Made by a program: the position numbers and the translations under genes. Below are positions 52,644 to 60,503 of a DNA stretch of 64,000 bases, one piece after another. Location: positions 32,646 through 96,645 of the forward strand of contig ONQS01000008.1 of assembly GCA_900320055.1 (NCBI GenBank). Reading direction: 5' to 3'. The DNA comes from an uncultured Prevotellaceae bacterium (lineage in GTDB: Bacteria > Bacteroidota > Bacteroidia > Bacteroidales > Muribaculaceae). The notes beneath the pieces were generated by a model. It saw only the letters and a list, made by a program, of their open reading frames with translations, did no database searches and had not been told where the DNA came from. The number at the start of each line of letters is the position of its first letter. The stretch's first letter is position 1.

Positions 52644-52672
52644 CCATTTTGCGACGCAAAATGGATTTTTTT
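52644..52672 (+). terminator. Rho-independent terminator after the DUF2461 gene
   Basis: CCATTTTGC (52644-52652) and GCAAAATGG (52656-52664) form a perfect 9-bp stem with a GAC loop, followed by A and a run of eight T. Confidence 0.75.
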
Positions 52673-52727
52673 TGAGTCGAGTGTGTGAATTTCTTAATAA
52701 AATAATACCTATTAAAAAAAATGGTAG

Positions 52728-52735
52728 TATCTTTG
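52728..52735 (+). promoter_or_regulatory. -7 promoter box of hppA
   Basis: TATCTTTG, an exact consensus match, about 103 bases upstream of the hppA ATG. No clear TTTG lies at the normal distance. Confidence 0.55.
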
Positions 52736-52838
52736 CGGGCGATTTTTAGGGGCCATACCCCTGGACAATGGCATGAAAACCAGAAACGTTCAAAAATTAT
52801 CAACATAAAACACAAGTAAATTTTTTTAGAGAACATCT

Positions 52839-55262
52839 ATGAAGAAATCTTTTATTCTTATGCTGGCATTGGCCTCCTCGCTGGGGCTGAGTGCTAGTGA
52901 GGCCGACCTGGTGATGCCAGAGTCGCTGCATGATTTCAGTTTCTTGCACTGGGGTTTCCTCGTGTGCATCTTGGGTATGTTGTTCGGTGTATATCACTTT
53001 ACTAAGACCAAAAATCTCCCCGTGCATGACGCTATGCGTGAGATCGGCGAGGTGATCTACAAGACCTGTTCGACCTACCTCAAGCAGCAGGGCCGTTTCC
53101 TCGCTATCCTCTTCGTCTTCATCGGAGTGGTCGTGGCCTTCTATTTTGGTGGCCTTACTCACATGAAGTTCTGGGAGGTTTGCATCATCCTGCTGTCAAC
53201 CATCATCGGTATGCTGGGCTCATATGCTGTGGCTGCCTATGGTATCCGCATGAACACTTATGCCAATGCGCGCATGGCCTTCGCATCGCTGCGTCGTGAC
53301 CCGTTGCGCCTGCTCAATATCCCCTTGAATGCCGGTATGAGCATCGGTGTGATGCTGGTCTGCGTCGAGTTGATCATCATGCTGGTCATCCTGCTCTATG
53401 TGCCTTGTGACCTGGCTGGCGTCTGTCTGATCGGTTTTGCCATCGGTGAGAGCCTCGGTGCCAGTGCACTGCGTATCGCAGGTGGTATCTTCACCAAGAT
53501 TGCCGACATCGGCTCTGACCTGATGAAGGTGGTCTTCAAGATCGGTGAGGATGACCCCCGCAACCCTGGTGTGATTGCCGACTGTACCGGTGACAATGCT
53601 GGTGACAGCGTTGGTCCCACGGCCGACGGTTTCGAGACCTACGGTGTGACCGGTGTCGCTCTGGTTTCGTTCATCCTGCTCGCTGTCAAGGATCCCGAGA
53701 TGCAGAAGAACCTGCTCGTCTGGATCTTCTCCATGCGTATCCTCATGGTCATTACCTCCGTCGTTGCTTACTGGATCAACAAGGTTTACTGCAAGGCCAA
53801 ATATGCCGGCAAGGAAAACCTCGACTTCGAGAAACCCCTCACCAGCCTCATCTGGATTGCCAGTGTGCTGAGTATCGCCGTAACCTACATCGTTTCCTAT
53901 CTGCAACTCGGTGGCGTTGAGGGCAACCCCAACCTCTGGTGGCAGTTGGCTAGCATCATCTCGATGGGTACACTGGGCGCTGCCCTGATCCCCGAGATCA
54001 CCAAGATCTTCACCTCGCCCAAGAGCGGTCACGTCCTGGAGGTCGTTAAGGCTTCGCACCACGGCGGCGCTTCGCTCAACATTCTGAGCGGTTTTGTTGC
54101 CGGTAACTTCTCCGGTTTCTGGACGGGACTGGCATTCGTGCTGCTGATGTTCATCGGCTATGCCTTCTCGATTGATATCCCCGAGACCCTGATGTCCTAT
54201 CCCGCCATCTTCGCCTTTGGTCTGGTGGCATTCGGTATGCTCGGTATGGGTCCTGTCACCATCGCTGTCGACAGTTATGGCCCCGTGACCGACAACGCAC
54301 AGAGCGTTTACGAACTCTCCCTGATCGAGGAAATCCCCGACAAGGACGAGCAGATCGAGAAAGAGTTTGGCTTTACACCCGACTGGGAGAAGTCTAAGCA
54401 CTACCTCGAGGAGAACGACGGTGCCGGCAACACCTTCAAGGCCACTGCCAAGCCCGTGCTCATCGGTACAGCAGTCGTTGGTGCCACCACCATGATCTTC
54501 TCCATCATCCTTGTGATCCAGAAGACCCTCGGCGTGGATCCCGCCAGCCTGCTCAACCTGTTGAATCCCTACACCATCATCGGCTTCCTGCTCGGTGGCT
54601 GTGTGATCTACTGGTTCACCGGTGCTTCGACCCAGGCCGTTACCGTTGGTGCTAACCGCGCCGTTGCATTCATCAAGGACCACATCAAACTCGATCCCAA
54701 CGCTCCCAAAAAGGCCGACACCAAGTCCTCTGTCGAGGTCGTTAAGATCTGCACCCAGTATGCTCAGAAGGGTATGTTCAACATCTTCCTGGCCATCTTC
54801 TTCTTCGCTCTCGGCTTTGCCTGCTTGGCTTCGCCCGGTAGCGTGGGTGGCAACAATGCCGTTTCGCTCTTCGTTTCTTACCTCATCTCGATCGCACTCT
54901 TCGGTCTGTTCCAGGCCGTATTCATGGCCAACGCCGGTGGTAGTTGGGATAACAGTAAGAAGGTCGTTGAGGTCGACCTCGACCTCAAGGGTACCGATCT
55001 GCACGACGCATCCGTTGTCGGTGACACCGTTGGTGACCCCTTCAAGGATACCTCTTCAGTTTCCTTGAACCCCATCATCAAGTTCACCACCCTGTTCGGT
55101 CTGTTGGCCATGGAGATGGCAATCAGCCCCAACTTCAGCGCCGTTGCACCCTATGCAGGCATCGTGCTGGTACTCGTAGCCATCTTCTTCGTATGGCGTT
55201 CGTTCTACCGCATGCGCATCGATGACAGCATCGACAATATCATCGACGCCTACAAGAACTAA
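52839..55262 (+). CDS. hppA: Membrane-bound ion-pumping pyrophosphatase
   Basis: The 807-residue protein pumps Na+ and/or H+ across the inner membrane with energy from pyrophosphate hydrolysis. About 16 hydrophobic helices are visible. The active-site blocks are in place: DIGSDLMKVVFKIGEDDPRNPGVIAD (seen in parts), CTGDNAGDSVGPTADGFETYG near residues 245-270, GPVTDNAQSVYELS near 485-500, and the late DTVGDPFKDTSSVSLNPIIK. The start has a signal-like segment (LMLALASSLGLSAS). Bacteroides relatives are reported as Na+/H+ co-transporting types; ion choice here is an inference. The unusually long insertion after GPVTDN (EEIPDKDEQIEKEFGF) is typical of Bacteroidetes members. Monocistronic. Confidence 0.95.
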   Translation: MKKSFILMLALASSLGLSASEADLVMPESLHDFSFLHWGFLVCILGMLFGVYHFTKTKNLPVHDAMREIGEVIYKTCSTYLKQQGRFLAILFVFIGVVVAFYFGGLTHMKFWEVCIILLSTIIGMLGSYAVAAYGIRMNTYANARMAFASLRRDPLRLLNIPLNAGMSIGVMLVCVELIIMLVILLYVPCDLAGVCLIGFAIGESLGASALRIAGGIFTKIADIGSDLMKVVFKIGEDDPRNPGVIADCTGDNAGDSVGPTADGFETYGVTGVALVSFILLAVKDPEMQKNLLVWIFSMRILMVITSVVAYWINKVYCKAKYAGKENLDFEKPLTSLIWIASVLSIAVTYIVSYLQLGGVEGNPNLWWQLASIISMGTLGAALIPEITKIFTSPKSGHVLEVVKASHHGGASLNILSGFVAGNFSGFWTGLAFVLLMFIGYAFSIDIPETLMSYPAIFAFGLVAFGMLGMGPVTIAVDSYGPVTDNAQSVYELSLIEEIPDKDEQIEKEFGFTPDWEKSKHYLEENDGAGNTFKATAKPVLIGTAVVGATTMIFSIILVIQKTLGVDPASLLNLLNPYTIIGFLLGGCVIYWFTGASTQAVTVGANRAVAFIKDHIKLDPNAPKKADTKSSVEVVKICTQYAQKGMFNIFLAIFFFALGFACLASPGSVGGNNAVSLFVSYLISIALFGLFQAVFMANAGGSWDNSKKVVEVDLDLKGTDLHDASVVGDTVGDPFKDTSSVSLNPIIKFTTLFGLLAMEMAISPNFSAVAPYAGIVLVLVAIFFVWRSFYRMRIDDSIDNIIDAYKN

Positions 55263-55303
55263 CAACTAAGAACTTTACAAGGGCGCGAGCCCCCGTCAAT
55301 AGC

Positions 55304-55343
55304 CAAGGCGGCGAGACCATCACGGTCCCGTCGCCTTGCATTT
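55304..55343 (+). terminator. Terminator after hppA
   Basis: CAAGGCGGCGAGACC (55304-55318) pairs with GGTCCCGTCGCCTTG (55324-55338) with one wobble and one mismatch, a 5-base loop, and ends in CATTTTT. Confidence 0.8.
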
Positions 55344-55452
55344 TTCCTATTAACATTAAATTGAATGCTTTTCAGACTGTAGTTAAGGTCACCAGAGACA
55401 ATCTAAAGTGTGATTCTGCGTTATCAAGGCCTGGCGATTTGGGTGTAGTTGG

Positions 55453-56055
55453 TTACCTTTCAGGAGTGACCATCTGTAATGGCACAAGGTATCTGTCCAT
55501 GTCACCTTGCATCGGGTTTTCATTGCCATCAATCACTTCGAGTTGCTGACTCAAGGCCTCAGAGAAACGATTATTCTCGACCTTGTAGTTAATCATTCTT
55601 GAACCGTTGAGCGCAAAACGCACATTTACAATTCTACCTTGTATGATTTCCTTGATTTGCTCACGCGAAACCAAAAAGACGAGGTCGTCATCTATGCCGT
55701 GGGATTCTGAAATGTTGACTTCGTTAACGCCTGCGCCAACAGTTTCAAATTCCAAAACCTTACCATCACTTAATGTCAGTATAATGGGCTGTGCTTCAAC
55801 CAAAAGTAGCCTTCTGTCTGATTTGGAGCGAAGCCCTGACAATCTGACGGCATATAGTTGATCATTACCTTGGCTCTTATCTATTAAACGTACCTCCAAG
55901 TTAAGCGTGTTTTCGGTAAGCACATTTTCATAAGATGCTGGAGAAATAACTATTTCTGAGGGCATGGGCTTTTTAATGTCCACATCGTTAGATTTGCTTT
56001 GTGAAAACAAAGCAAATGGCATCAATGAGACGAGAAGTAATACCATAGTTTTCAT
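55453..56055 (-). CDS. Secreted protein of unknown function
   Basis: The 200-residue product has a signal peptide (LLLVSLMPFALFSQ) and a soluble domain rich in short strands (TLNLEVRLIDKS, LLLVEAQPIILTLSDG, VNVRFALNGSRMINYKVEN). I recognise no family. The gene is markedly more AT-rich than most of the window, as is the neighbouring ATPase gene, which suggests that 55350-57600 was acquired together or is under less GC pressure. It is convergent with hppA and divergent from the ATPase gene. A -7 box lies at 56085-56092. Confidence 0.8.
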   Translation of the reverse strand: MKTMVLLLVSLMPFALFSQSKSNDVDIKKPMPSEIVISPASYENVLTENTLNLEVRLIDKSQGNDQLYAVRLSGLRSKSDRRLLLVEAQPIILTLSDGKVLEFETVGAGVNEVNISESHGIDDDLVFLVSREQIKEIIQGRIVNVRFALNGSRMINYKVENNRFSEALSQQLEVIDGNENPMQGDMDRYLVPLQMVTPER

Positions 56056-56084
56056 AATACAATAATTTTTATAATGATTTTTCG

Positions 56085-56092
56085 CAAAGATA
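56085..56092 (-). promoter_or_regulatory. -7 promoter box of the unknown secreted protein
   Basis: TATCTTTG on the minus strand, exact consensus, 29 bases upstream of the ATG at 56055. No TTTG at the normal distance. Confidence 0.5.
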
Positions 56093-56189
56093 TCAAGAAT
56101 AATAATGAATTCGTACTATTTTAATGGTATTTATACTTTGTTTTAACTTTATAACAATTATCATTAGAGTCGCCAATAACTCAAGTATT

Positions 56190-56270
56190 CGTCCAAAAAA
56201 ATGTTGATTATGTGTTGTTGAACGTCCGAAAAAATGTAAATTTGCACCTGTTGAACGTCCGAAAAAATGT
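56190..56270 (+). repeat. Three 33-bp-spaced direct repeats at the ATPase promoter
   Basis: CGTCCAAAAAAATGT (56190-56204), CGTCCGAAAAAATGT (56223-56237) and CGTCCGAAAAAATGT (56256-56270) begin exactly 33 bases apart, and the bases just before copies 2 and 3 (GTTGAA) are also repeated. The last copy ends 9 bases before the ATPase start, and the -7 promoter box overlaps the end of copy 2. Spacing of about three helical turns puts the copies on one face of the DNA. This resembles an iteron-type operator for a regulatory protein, possibly the ATPase itself. Confidence 0.85.
56214..56244 (+). promoter_or_regulatory. Promoter of the DUF4143-type ATPase gene, inside the 33-bp repeats
   Basis: GTTG (56214-56217) and TAAATTTG (56237-56244, exact -7 match) are 19 bases apart. 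The -7 box starts at the last base of repeat 2, and repeat 3 lies in the transcribed leader. Confidence 0.65.
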
Positions 56271-56279
56271 AAAAACGGC

Positions 56280-57593
56280 ATGAAGAGGTTGTTAATCAAT
56301 GATTTAATAAAGTGGAAGGCCAAGCGGGACCGAAAACCACTAATATTGAATGGTGCACGTCAGGTGGGAAAAACCTGGTTACTGCAACATTTTGGCGTAA
56401 CAGAGTATCAATCGGTAGCATATATAAACTGCGAGAAGCAGGATAATCTAGACCAGATATTTTTCAATTTTGACACTTCGCGCATGATACGAGCTCTCTC
56501 GGCAACTGCGGATGTTGATATACAGCCAGGGACAACATTAATCATTCTAGACGAAATCCAGGAGTATCCTCGTGCGTTGACAGCCTTGAAATACTTCTGC
56601 GAGGATGCACCTCAATATCATATTGCAGTTGCAGGTTCATTATTGGGTATCAGTTTGCATCAAGGCATTTCCTTTCCGGTTGGGAAAGTGGAGGTGATGA
56701 ATCTCTATCCCATGGATTTTGAAGAGTTTCTGTTGGCGCTAGAAAAAGAACAGTTGGTGAAAGTCTTATACGAACAGGATTGGGAGACAATGAATGCAGC
56801 GTCTTCACTCTTTATTGAATTGCTAAGGCAGTATTTTTTTGTGGGAGGAATGCCTGGCGTTGTTAGTGCCTATCTGGGAGGTGCTGGCCCTGAAGGTGTG
56901 CGCGTCATCCAAAATCAGATTCTAAATGACTACCAGATGGATTTCTCAAAGCATGCCGAATCACGTGAAGTGCCACGCATACAACTTGTCTGGGATAGTG
57001 TCCCGCATCAACTGGCCAAAGAAAACAAGAAATTTCAGTACAGTGAACTGAAAAAAGGGGGACGTGCCAATGAGTTTGCTGTAGCAATAGAATGGTTATT
57101 GCAGGCGGGGCTGGTGTACAAGGTGCATCGCATTAACAAGTTGAATATGCCCATTAAGTTTTATCAAGAGCAGAATGTGTTTAAGCTTTTTGCACTTGAT
57201 GTGGGCTTGCTGGGAGCCCAAATCGGAGCTCCCGCAAGCAAGATATTGGTTGGTGATGACGTGTTTGTGGAGTATAAGGGTGCTTTTGCCGAGGCTTTTG
57301 TGCTATCTCAACTTGTTCCGTGCAAAATGCCCATCTCCTATTACAGCACTAATGACTCACAAGTTGAAATAGACTTTGTCGTGCAAACCGATGAACGGAT
57401 AATTCCGATAGAAGTTAAAGCCGCAACCAATGTGCGTTCCAAGTCCTTGAGGACATTCATTAATAGTCATAGTGAGTTTAAGGGCCTGAGAATATCAATG
57501 AAACCTTATCAAGATGAGGGTTGGATGGAAAACATCCCGCTTTATGCTATATCAGCTTATTTCAGCAAAAAATCATCATTTGTTGGTAAATAA
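56280..57593 (+). CDS. ATP-binding protein, AAA_14/DUF4143 family
   Basis: The 437-residue protein has an N-terminal AAA-type ATPase domain with Walker A GARQVGKTW (about residues 24-32) and Walker B TLIILDEIQE (about 96-105), a middle helical part, and a C-terminal DUF4143 region. Near the end, EIDFVVQ...IPIEVKA has the spacing of a PD-(D/E)xK nuclease-like core. The family is frequent in mobile and accessory regions of Bacteroidetes and other bacteria; its role is not known. The gene is AT-rich compared with its neighbours, is preceded by three 33-bp repeats that contain its promoter, and has no evident partner gene. The ATG at 56280 directly follows the last repeat. Confidence 0.9.
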   Translation: MKRLLINDLIKWKAKRDRKPLILNGARQVGKTWLLQHFGVTEYQSVAYINCEKQDNLDQIFFNFDTSRMIRALSATADVDIQPGTTLIILDEIQEYPRALTALKYFCEDAPQYHIAVAGSLLGISLHQGISFPVGKVEVMNLYPMDFEEFLLALEKEQLVKVLYEQDWETMNAASSLFIELLRQYFFVGGMPGVVSAYLGGAGPEGVRVIQNQILNDYQMDFSKHAESREVPRIQLVWDSVPHQLAKENKKFQYSELKKGGRANEFAVAIEWLLQAGLVYKVHRINKLNMPIKFYQEQNVFKLFALDVGLLGAQIGAPASKILVGDDVFVEYKGAFAEAFVLSQLVPCKMPISYYSTNDSQVEIDFVVQTDERIIPIEVKAATNVRSKSLRTFINSHSEFKGLRISMKPYQDEGWMENIPLYAISAYFSKKSSFVGK

Positions 57594-57606
57594 TCATACA
57601 TTTTTG

Positions 57607-57637
57607 CTTGTCATGTCCCCAAAAAGAAGTATTTTTG
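57607..57637 (+). promoter_or_regulatory. Promoter of the 2-oxoacid:ferredoxin oxidoreductase operon
   Basis: CTTG (57607-57610) and TATTTTTG (57630-57637, exact -7 match) with 19 bases between, 50 bases before the ATG at 57688. Confidence 0.65.
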
Positions 57638-57687
57638 CGGTAATCGTAAGACTAACTATTTATAACCTTTAAACTATATCTAGATTT

Positions 57688-57918
57688 ATGGCAAAAATTC
57701 ATGGAGCCGTAGTAGTGAATACGGAACGATGCAAGGGATGCCGCCTGTGTGTTGTGGCATGCCCATGCAATGTGCTGAACCTCAAAGAGAAAGAGGTGAA
57801 TGACCGCGGATATCATTTCGCGTATATGGAGCAACCCGAGGCTTGTATCGGTTGCCAGAGTTGTGCTCTCGTATGCCCCGATGCTTGCATCGAGGTTTAT
57901 CGCGTGATGGAGAAATAA
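57688..57918 (+). CDS. 2-oxoacid:ferredoxin oxidoreductase, ferredoxin-type delta subunit
   Basis: A 76-residue protein with two 4Fe-4S motifs: CKGCRLCVVACP (residues about 14-25) and CIGCQSCALVCP (about 53-64). It is the electron-accepting subunit of the complex encoded by the next three genes. The order delta-alpha-beta-gamma is the usual one for this operon type in Bacteroidetes. The start ATG follows a full promoter, and 34 bases separate it from the alpha subunit gene. Confidence 0.93.
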   Translation: MAKIHGAVVVNTERCKGCRLCVVACPCNVLNLKEKEVNDRGYHFAYMEQPEACIGCQSCALVCPDACIEVYRVMEK

Positions 57919-57952
57919 TAGTGACTAACCATTTAAACTACTGTCGAACAAT

Positions 57953-59038
57953 ATGAACGATAAAGTAACATTGATGAAGGGTAACGAAGCCCTCGCCATG
58001 GCTATGATCCGCTACGGCGCCGATGGATATTTCGGCTACCCGATCACTCCGCAGAGTGAGGTGCTTGAGAAACTCGAGGAAGAAATGCCTTGGGAAACCA
58101 CTGGCATGGTTGTTTTGCAGGCCGAGAGTGAGGTCGCTGCCATCAACATGGTCTATGGCGGTGCTATGACCGGTAAGGCTGTCTGCACTTCTACCTCCAG
58201 CCCTGGTTTCAGCCTGATGCAAGAGGGCGTTTCATATCTCGCTGCCAGCGAGGTGCCCGCACTGTTGATCAACGTGCAGCGCGGTGGCCCCGGTCTGGGC
58301 ACCATCCACGCTTCACAGGCCGACTACTTCCAGGCTTGTAAGGGTGGCGGTCACGGAGACTACCACATGATCGTGCTCGCTCCGAGCAGTGTACAGGAGA
58401 TGGCCGACATGGTCGCTCTGGGATTTGACCTGGCCTTCAAATATCGTTGCGTCTCAATGATCCTTGCCGATGGTACCATCGGTCAGTTGATGGAGAAGGT
58501 GGTTCTGCCCGAGCAGCGTCCGCGCCGCACCGAGGAGCAGATCCGCGAGCAGTGCCCCTGGGCCGTTAACGGTCGCAAGGGTATGCGTCCCAGCAATGTA
58601 GTGACCAGCCTCGAACTTGACGATGACAAGATGGAGGAGAACAACTGGCGCTTCCAGGCTTGCTACCGCGAGATCGAGAAGAATGAGACCCGTTGCGAAC
58701 TCATCGACGTTGAGGACTGCGATTACCTGATCACCGCTTTTGGCACCACCGCCCGCATCGCCATGAAGACGATGGAACTGGCTCGCGCCGAGGGCATCAA
58801 GGTGGGCATGTTCCGTCCCATCACCCTGTGGCCCTTCCCCGAGAAGCAACTCCGCGAGGCCGCCAAGAACGTCAAGGGCATCCTCTGCGTCGAACTTAAC
58901 GCAGGCCAGATGGTCGAGGATGTGAAACTTGCTGTAGAGTGCAAGATGCCGGTTGAGCACTATGGCCGATTCGGTGGCAATGTGCCTACACCCGACGAAC
59001 TGTTGAACGTACTGAAAGAGAAACTCATTAATAAGTAA
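57953..59038 (+). CDS. vorB: 2-oxoacid:ferredoxin oxidoreductase, alpha subunit (VorB/KorA type)
   Basis: A 361-residue subunit of the CoA-dependent oxidative decarboxylase that converts a 2-oxoacid (branched-chain or 2-oxoglutarate) to its acyl-CoA with reduction of ferredoxin. Seen are the N-terminal KGNEALAMAMIRYGADGYFGYPITPQSEV (in parts), CTSTSSPGFSLMQEGVSYLAASEVPALLIN and QRGGPGLGT, and the C-terminal domain with TAFGTTARIAMKT and MFRPITLWPFPE. Whether the substrate is branched-chain (Vor) or 2-oxoglutarate (Kor) cannot be decided from sequence here; the symbol follows the common annotation of this arrangement. Confidence 0.9.
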   Translation: MNDKVTLMKGNEALAMAMIRYGADGYFGYPITPQSEVLEKLEEEMPWETTGMVVLQAESEVAAINMVYGGAMTGKAVCTSTSSPGFSLMQEGVSYLAASEVPALLINVQRGGPGLGTIHASQADYFQACKGGGHGDYHMIVLAPSSVQEMADMVALGFDLAFKYRCVSMILADGTIGQLMEKVVLPEQRPRRTEEQIREQCPWAVNGRKGMRPSNVVTSLELDDDKMEENNWRFQACYREIEKNETRCELIDVEDCDYLITAFGTTARIAMKTMELARAEGIKVGMFRPITLWPFPEKQLREAAKNVKGILCVELNAGQMVEDVKLAVECKMPVEHYGRFGGNVPTPDELLNVLKEKLINK

Positions 59039-59045
59039 TAACGCA

Positions 59046-59825
59046 ATGGAACTTAACGATATCATTAAACCTGAGAATAAAGTTTATTCTGCACCCACGC
59101 TGCTGAACCAAGTTCACATGCACTATTGCCCTGGTTGCAGCCATGGCGTTGTACACAAACTCGTTGCACAGGTCATCGAGGAAATGGGTGTTGCTGAGAA
59201 GACCGTAGGCATTTCCCCCGTGGGCTGCGCCGTCTTTGCCTACAACTACATCGACGTCGACTGGGAGGAGGCTCCGCACGGACGCGCTACCGCTCTGGCT
59301 ACCGCTGTTAAGCGACTCTGGCCCGAGAACCTGGTGTTCACCTATCAGGGCGATGGTGACTTCTCGGCTATCGGTACTTGCGAGTCGATTCACGCTTGCA
59401 ACCGTGGCGAGAACATCGCTATCATCTTCATCAACAATGCTATCTACGGTATGACCGGCGGACAGATGGCGCCCACGACTCTGCTGGGTCAGAAGACCGC
59501 TACCTGCCCCTACGGACGCCGTCCGGACCTCAATGGTTATCCCCTGGCCATCACACCGCTGCTGGCTCAACTCGACGGTACCTGCTACGTAACACGTCAG
59601 AGTGTACACACTCCCGCCAACGTACGCAAGGCCAAAGCCGCTCTGCGCAAGGCTTTCGAGAACAGCATCAACTGCAAGGGCACATCGGTTGTCGAGATCG
59701 TCAGCGCCTGCAACACGGGTTGGAAACTCACACCTGAGAAGGCCAACAAGTGGATGGAAGAGAATATGTTCGCCAAGTATCCCCTGGGAGACCTGAAGAA
59801 CTTAGAAGATGGTATTCAACGCTAA
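59046..59825 (+). CDS. 2-oxoacid:ferredoxin oxidoreductase, TPP-binding beta subunit
   Basis: The 259-residue subunit binds thiamine diphosphate. Seen are YCPGCSHGVVHKLV, the GDGDFSAIGTCESIHACNRGENIAIIFINNAIYGMTGGQMAP region (in parts; the GDGD...NN signature of TPP enzymes), and KTATCPYGR. It starts 7 bases after the alpha subunit gene and is followed by gamma after 15 bases, so the four genes are one operon. All residues typical of the TPP site are present. Confidence 0.93.
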   Translation: MELNDIIKPENKVYSAPTLLNQVHMHYCPGCSHGVVHKLVAQVIEEMGVAEKTVGISPVGCAVFAYNYIDVDWEEAPHGRATALATAVKRLWPENLVFTYQGDGDFSAIGTCESIHACNRGENIAIIFINNAIYGMTGGQMAPTTLLGQKTATCPYGRRPDLNGYPLAITPLLAQLDGTCYVTRQSVHTPANVRKAKAALRKAFENSINCKGTSVVEIVSACNTGWKLTPEKANKWMEENMFAKYPLGDLKNLEDGIQR

Positions 59826-59840
59826 AATTTAGAAGACACT

Positions 59841-60380
59841 ATGATTAATGAAATAGTTATTGCCGGTTTCGGCGGACAGGGTGTATTGTCTATGGGTAAG
59901 ATCCTTGCCTACTCTGGTCTGATGGAAGACAAGGAGGTTTGCTGGCTGCCCTCTTATGGTCCCGAACAGCGCGGTGGTACCGCCAACGTTACCGTTATCG
60001 TGAGCGATGAGCGCATCAGTTCGCCTGTGCTCAACACCTACGACGTGGTAGTCGTCCTCAATCAGCAGTCTCTTGACAAGTTTGAGAGCAAGGTTAAGCC
60101 TGGTGGCATCCTCATGTATGACACCTACGGCATCCACAAGAAACCTACCCGCACCGACATCAAGATTTATCCGATCGATGCTACAGAGAAGTCTATCGAG
60201 ATGAAGAACTCCAAGACCTTCAACATGATCGTGCTGGGTTCGTTGCTCAAGGTTCGCCCCATGGTGACCATCGACAGTGTCCTCAAGGCTCTCAAGAAGA
60301 CTCTTCCCGAACGTCACTGGCACCTCATCCCCCTCAACGAGGAGGCTCTGAAGGAAGGTGGCAACCTCATCAAGGAGTAA
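59841..60380 (+). CDS. 2-oxoacid:ferredoxin oxidoreductase, gamma subunit
   Basis: A 179-residue subunit with the gamma-type fold: VIAGFGGQGVLSMGKILAYS at the start, WLPSYGPEQRGGTANVTVI and the central VVVLNQQSLDKFESKVKPGG. It completes the alpha-beta-gamma-delta complex, which works in the cytoplasm of anaerobes to link amino-acid or TCA 2-oxoacids to acyl-CoA and reduced ferredoxin. Last gene of the operon, ended by the stem-loop at 60409-60438. Confidence 0.93.
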   Translation: MINEIVIAGFGGQGVLSMGKILAYSGLMEDKEVCWLPSYGPEQRGGTANVTVIVSDERISSPVLNTYDVVVVLNQQSLDKFESKVKPGGILMYDTYGIHKKPTRTDIKIYPIDATEKSIEMKNSKTFNMIVLGSLLKVRPMVTIDSVLKALKKTLPERHWHLIPLNEEALKEGGNLIKE

Positions 60381-60408
60381 AGCAACCCTGTTATCAGGAT
60401 TCATAATC

Positions 60409-60438
60409 AAACGGTTGGCCCGTCAGGGTCAACCGTTT
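60409..60438. terminator. Terminator between the oxidoreductase operon and the nuclease gene
   Basis: AAACGGTTGGCCC (60409-60421) pairs with GGGTCAACCGTTT (60426-60438) with one wobble and a GTCA loop, between convergent genes. Confidence 0.8.
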
Positions 60439-60503
60439 ATTGTTGATAGAAACCTAAAAGATATTGGATATTAGGTTACTCGATTGATAATCAATGCGTT
60501 GCG

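Larger units (their letters stand above)
52534..52838. other. AT-rich stretch between the DUF2461 gene and hppA
   Basis: It holds two successive hairpins built from TTTTGC/GCAAAA arms (52590-52613 with one bulge, and 52644-52664), an hppA -7 box at 52728-52735, and a leader of about 100 bases. The leader contains CCAT(52753)...ATGG, a weak pairing only. No gene seen. Confidence 0.6.

Noticed and set aside
53220-55004. Minus-strand open frame of 594 codons opposite hppA
   Set aside because: Asp/Glu/Gly/His-rich product that mirrors hppA codons; hppA has all active-site motifs, so this frame is a shadow.
56190-56270. CRISPR array
   Set aside because: Only three short repeats with non-variable neighbouring bases, an embedded promoter and no cas genes. 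Repeat length (15 bp) and spacing (18 bp between) do not fit.
56093-56323. Small minus-strand gene encoding HFFGRST repeats
   Set aside because: The reading frame arises because the 33-bp repeat length is a multiple of three; it overlaps the ATPase start and promoter and has no promoter of its own that I can see.
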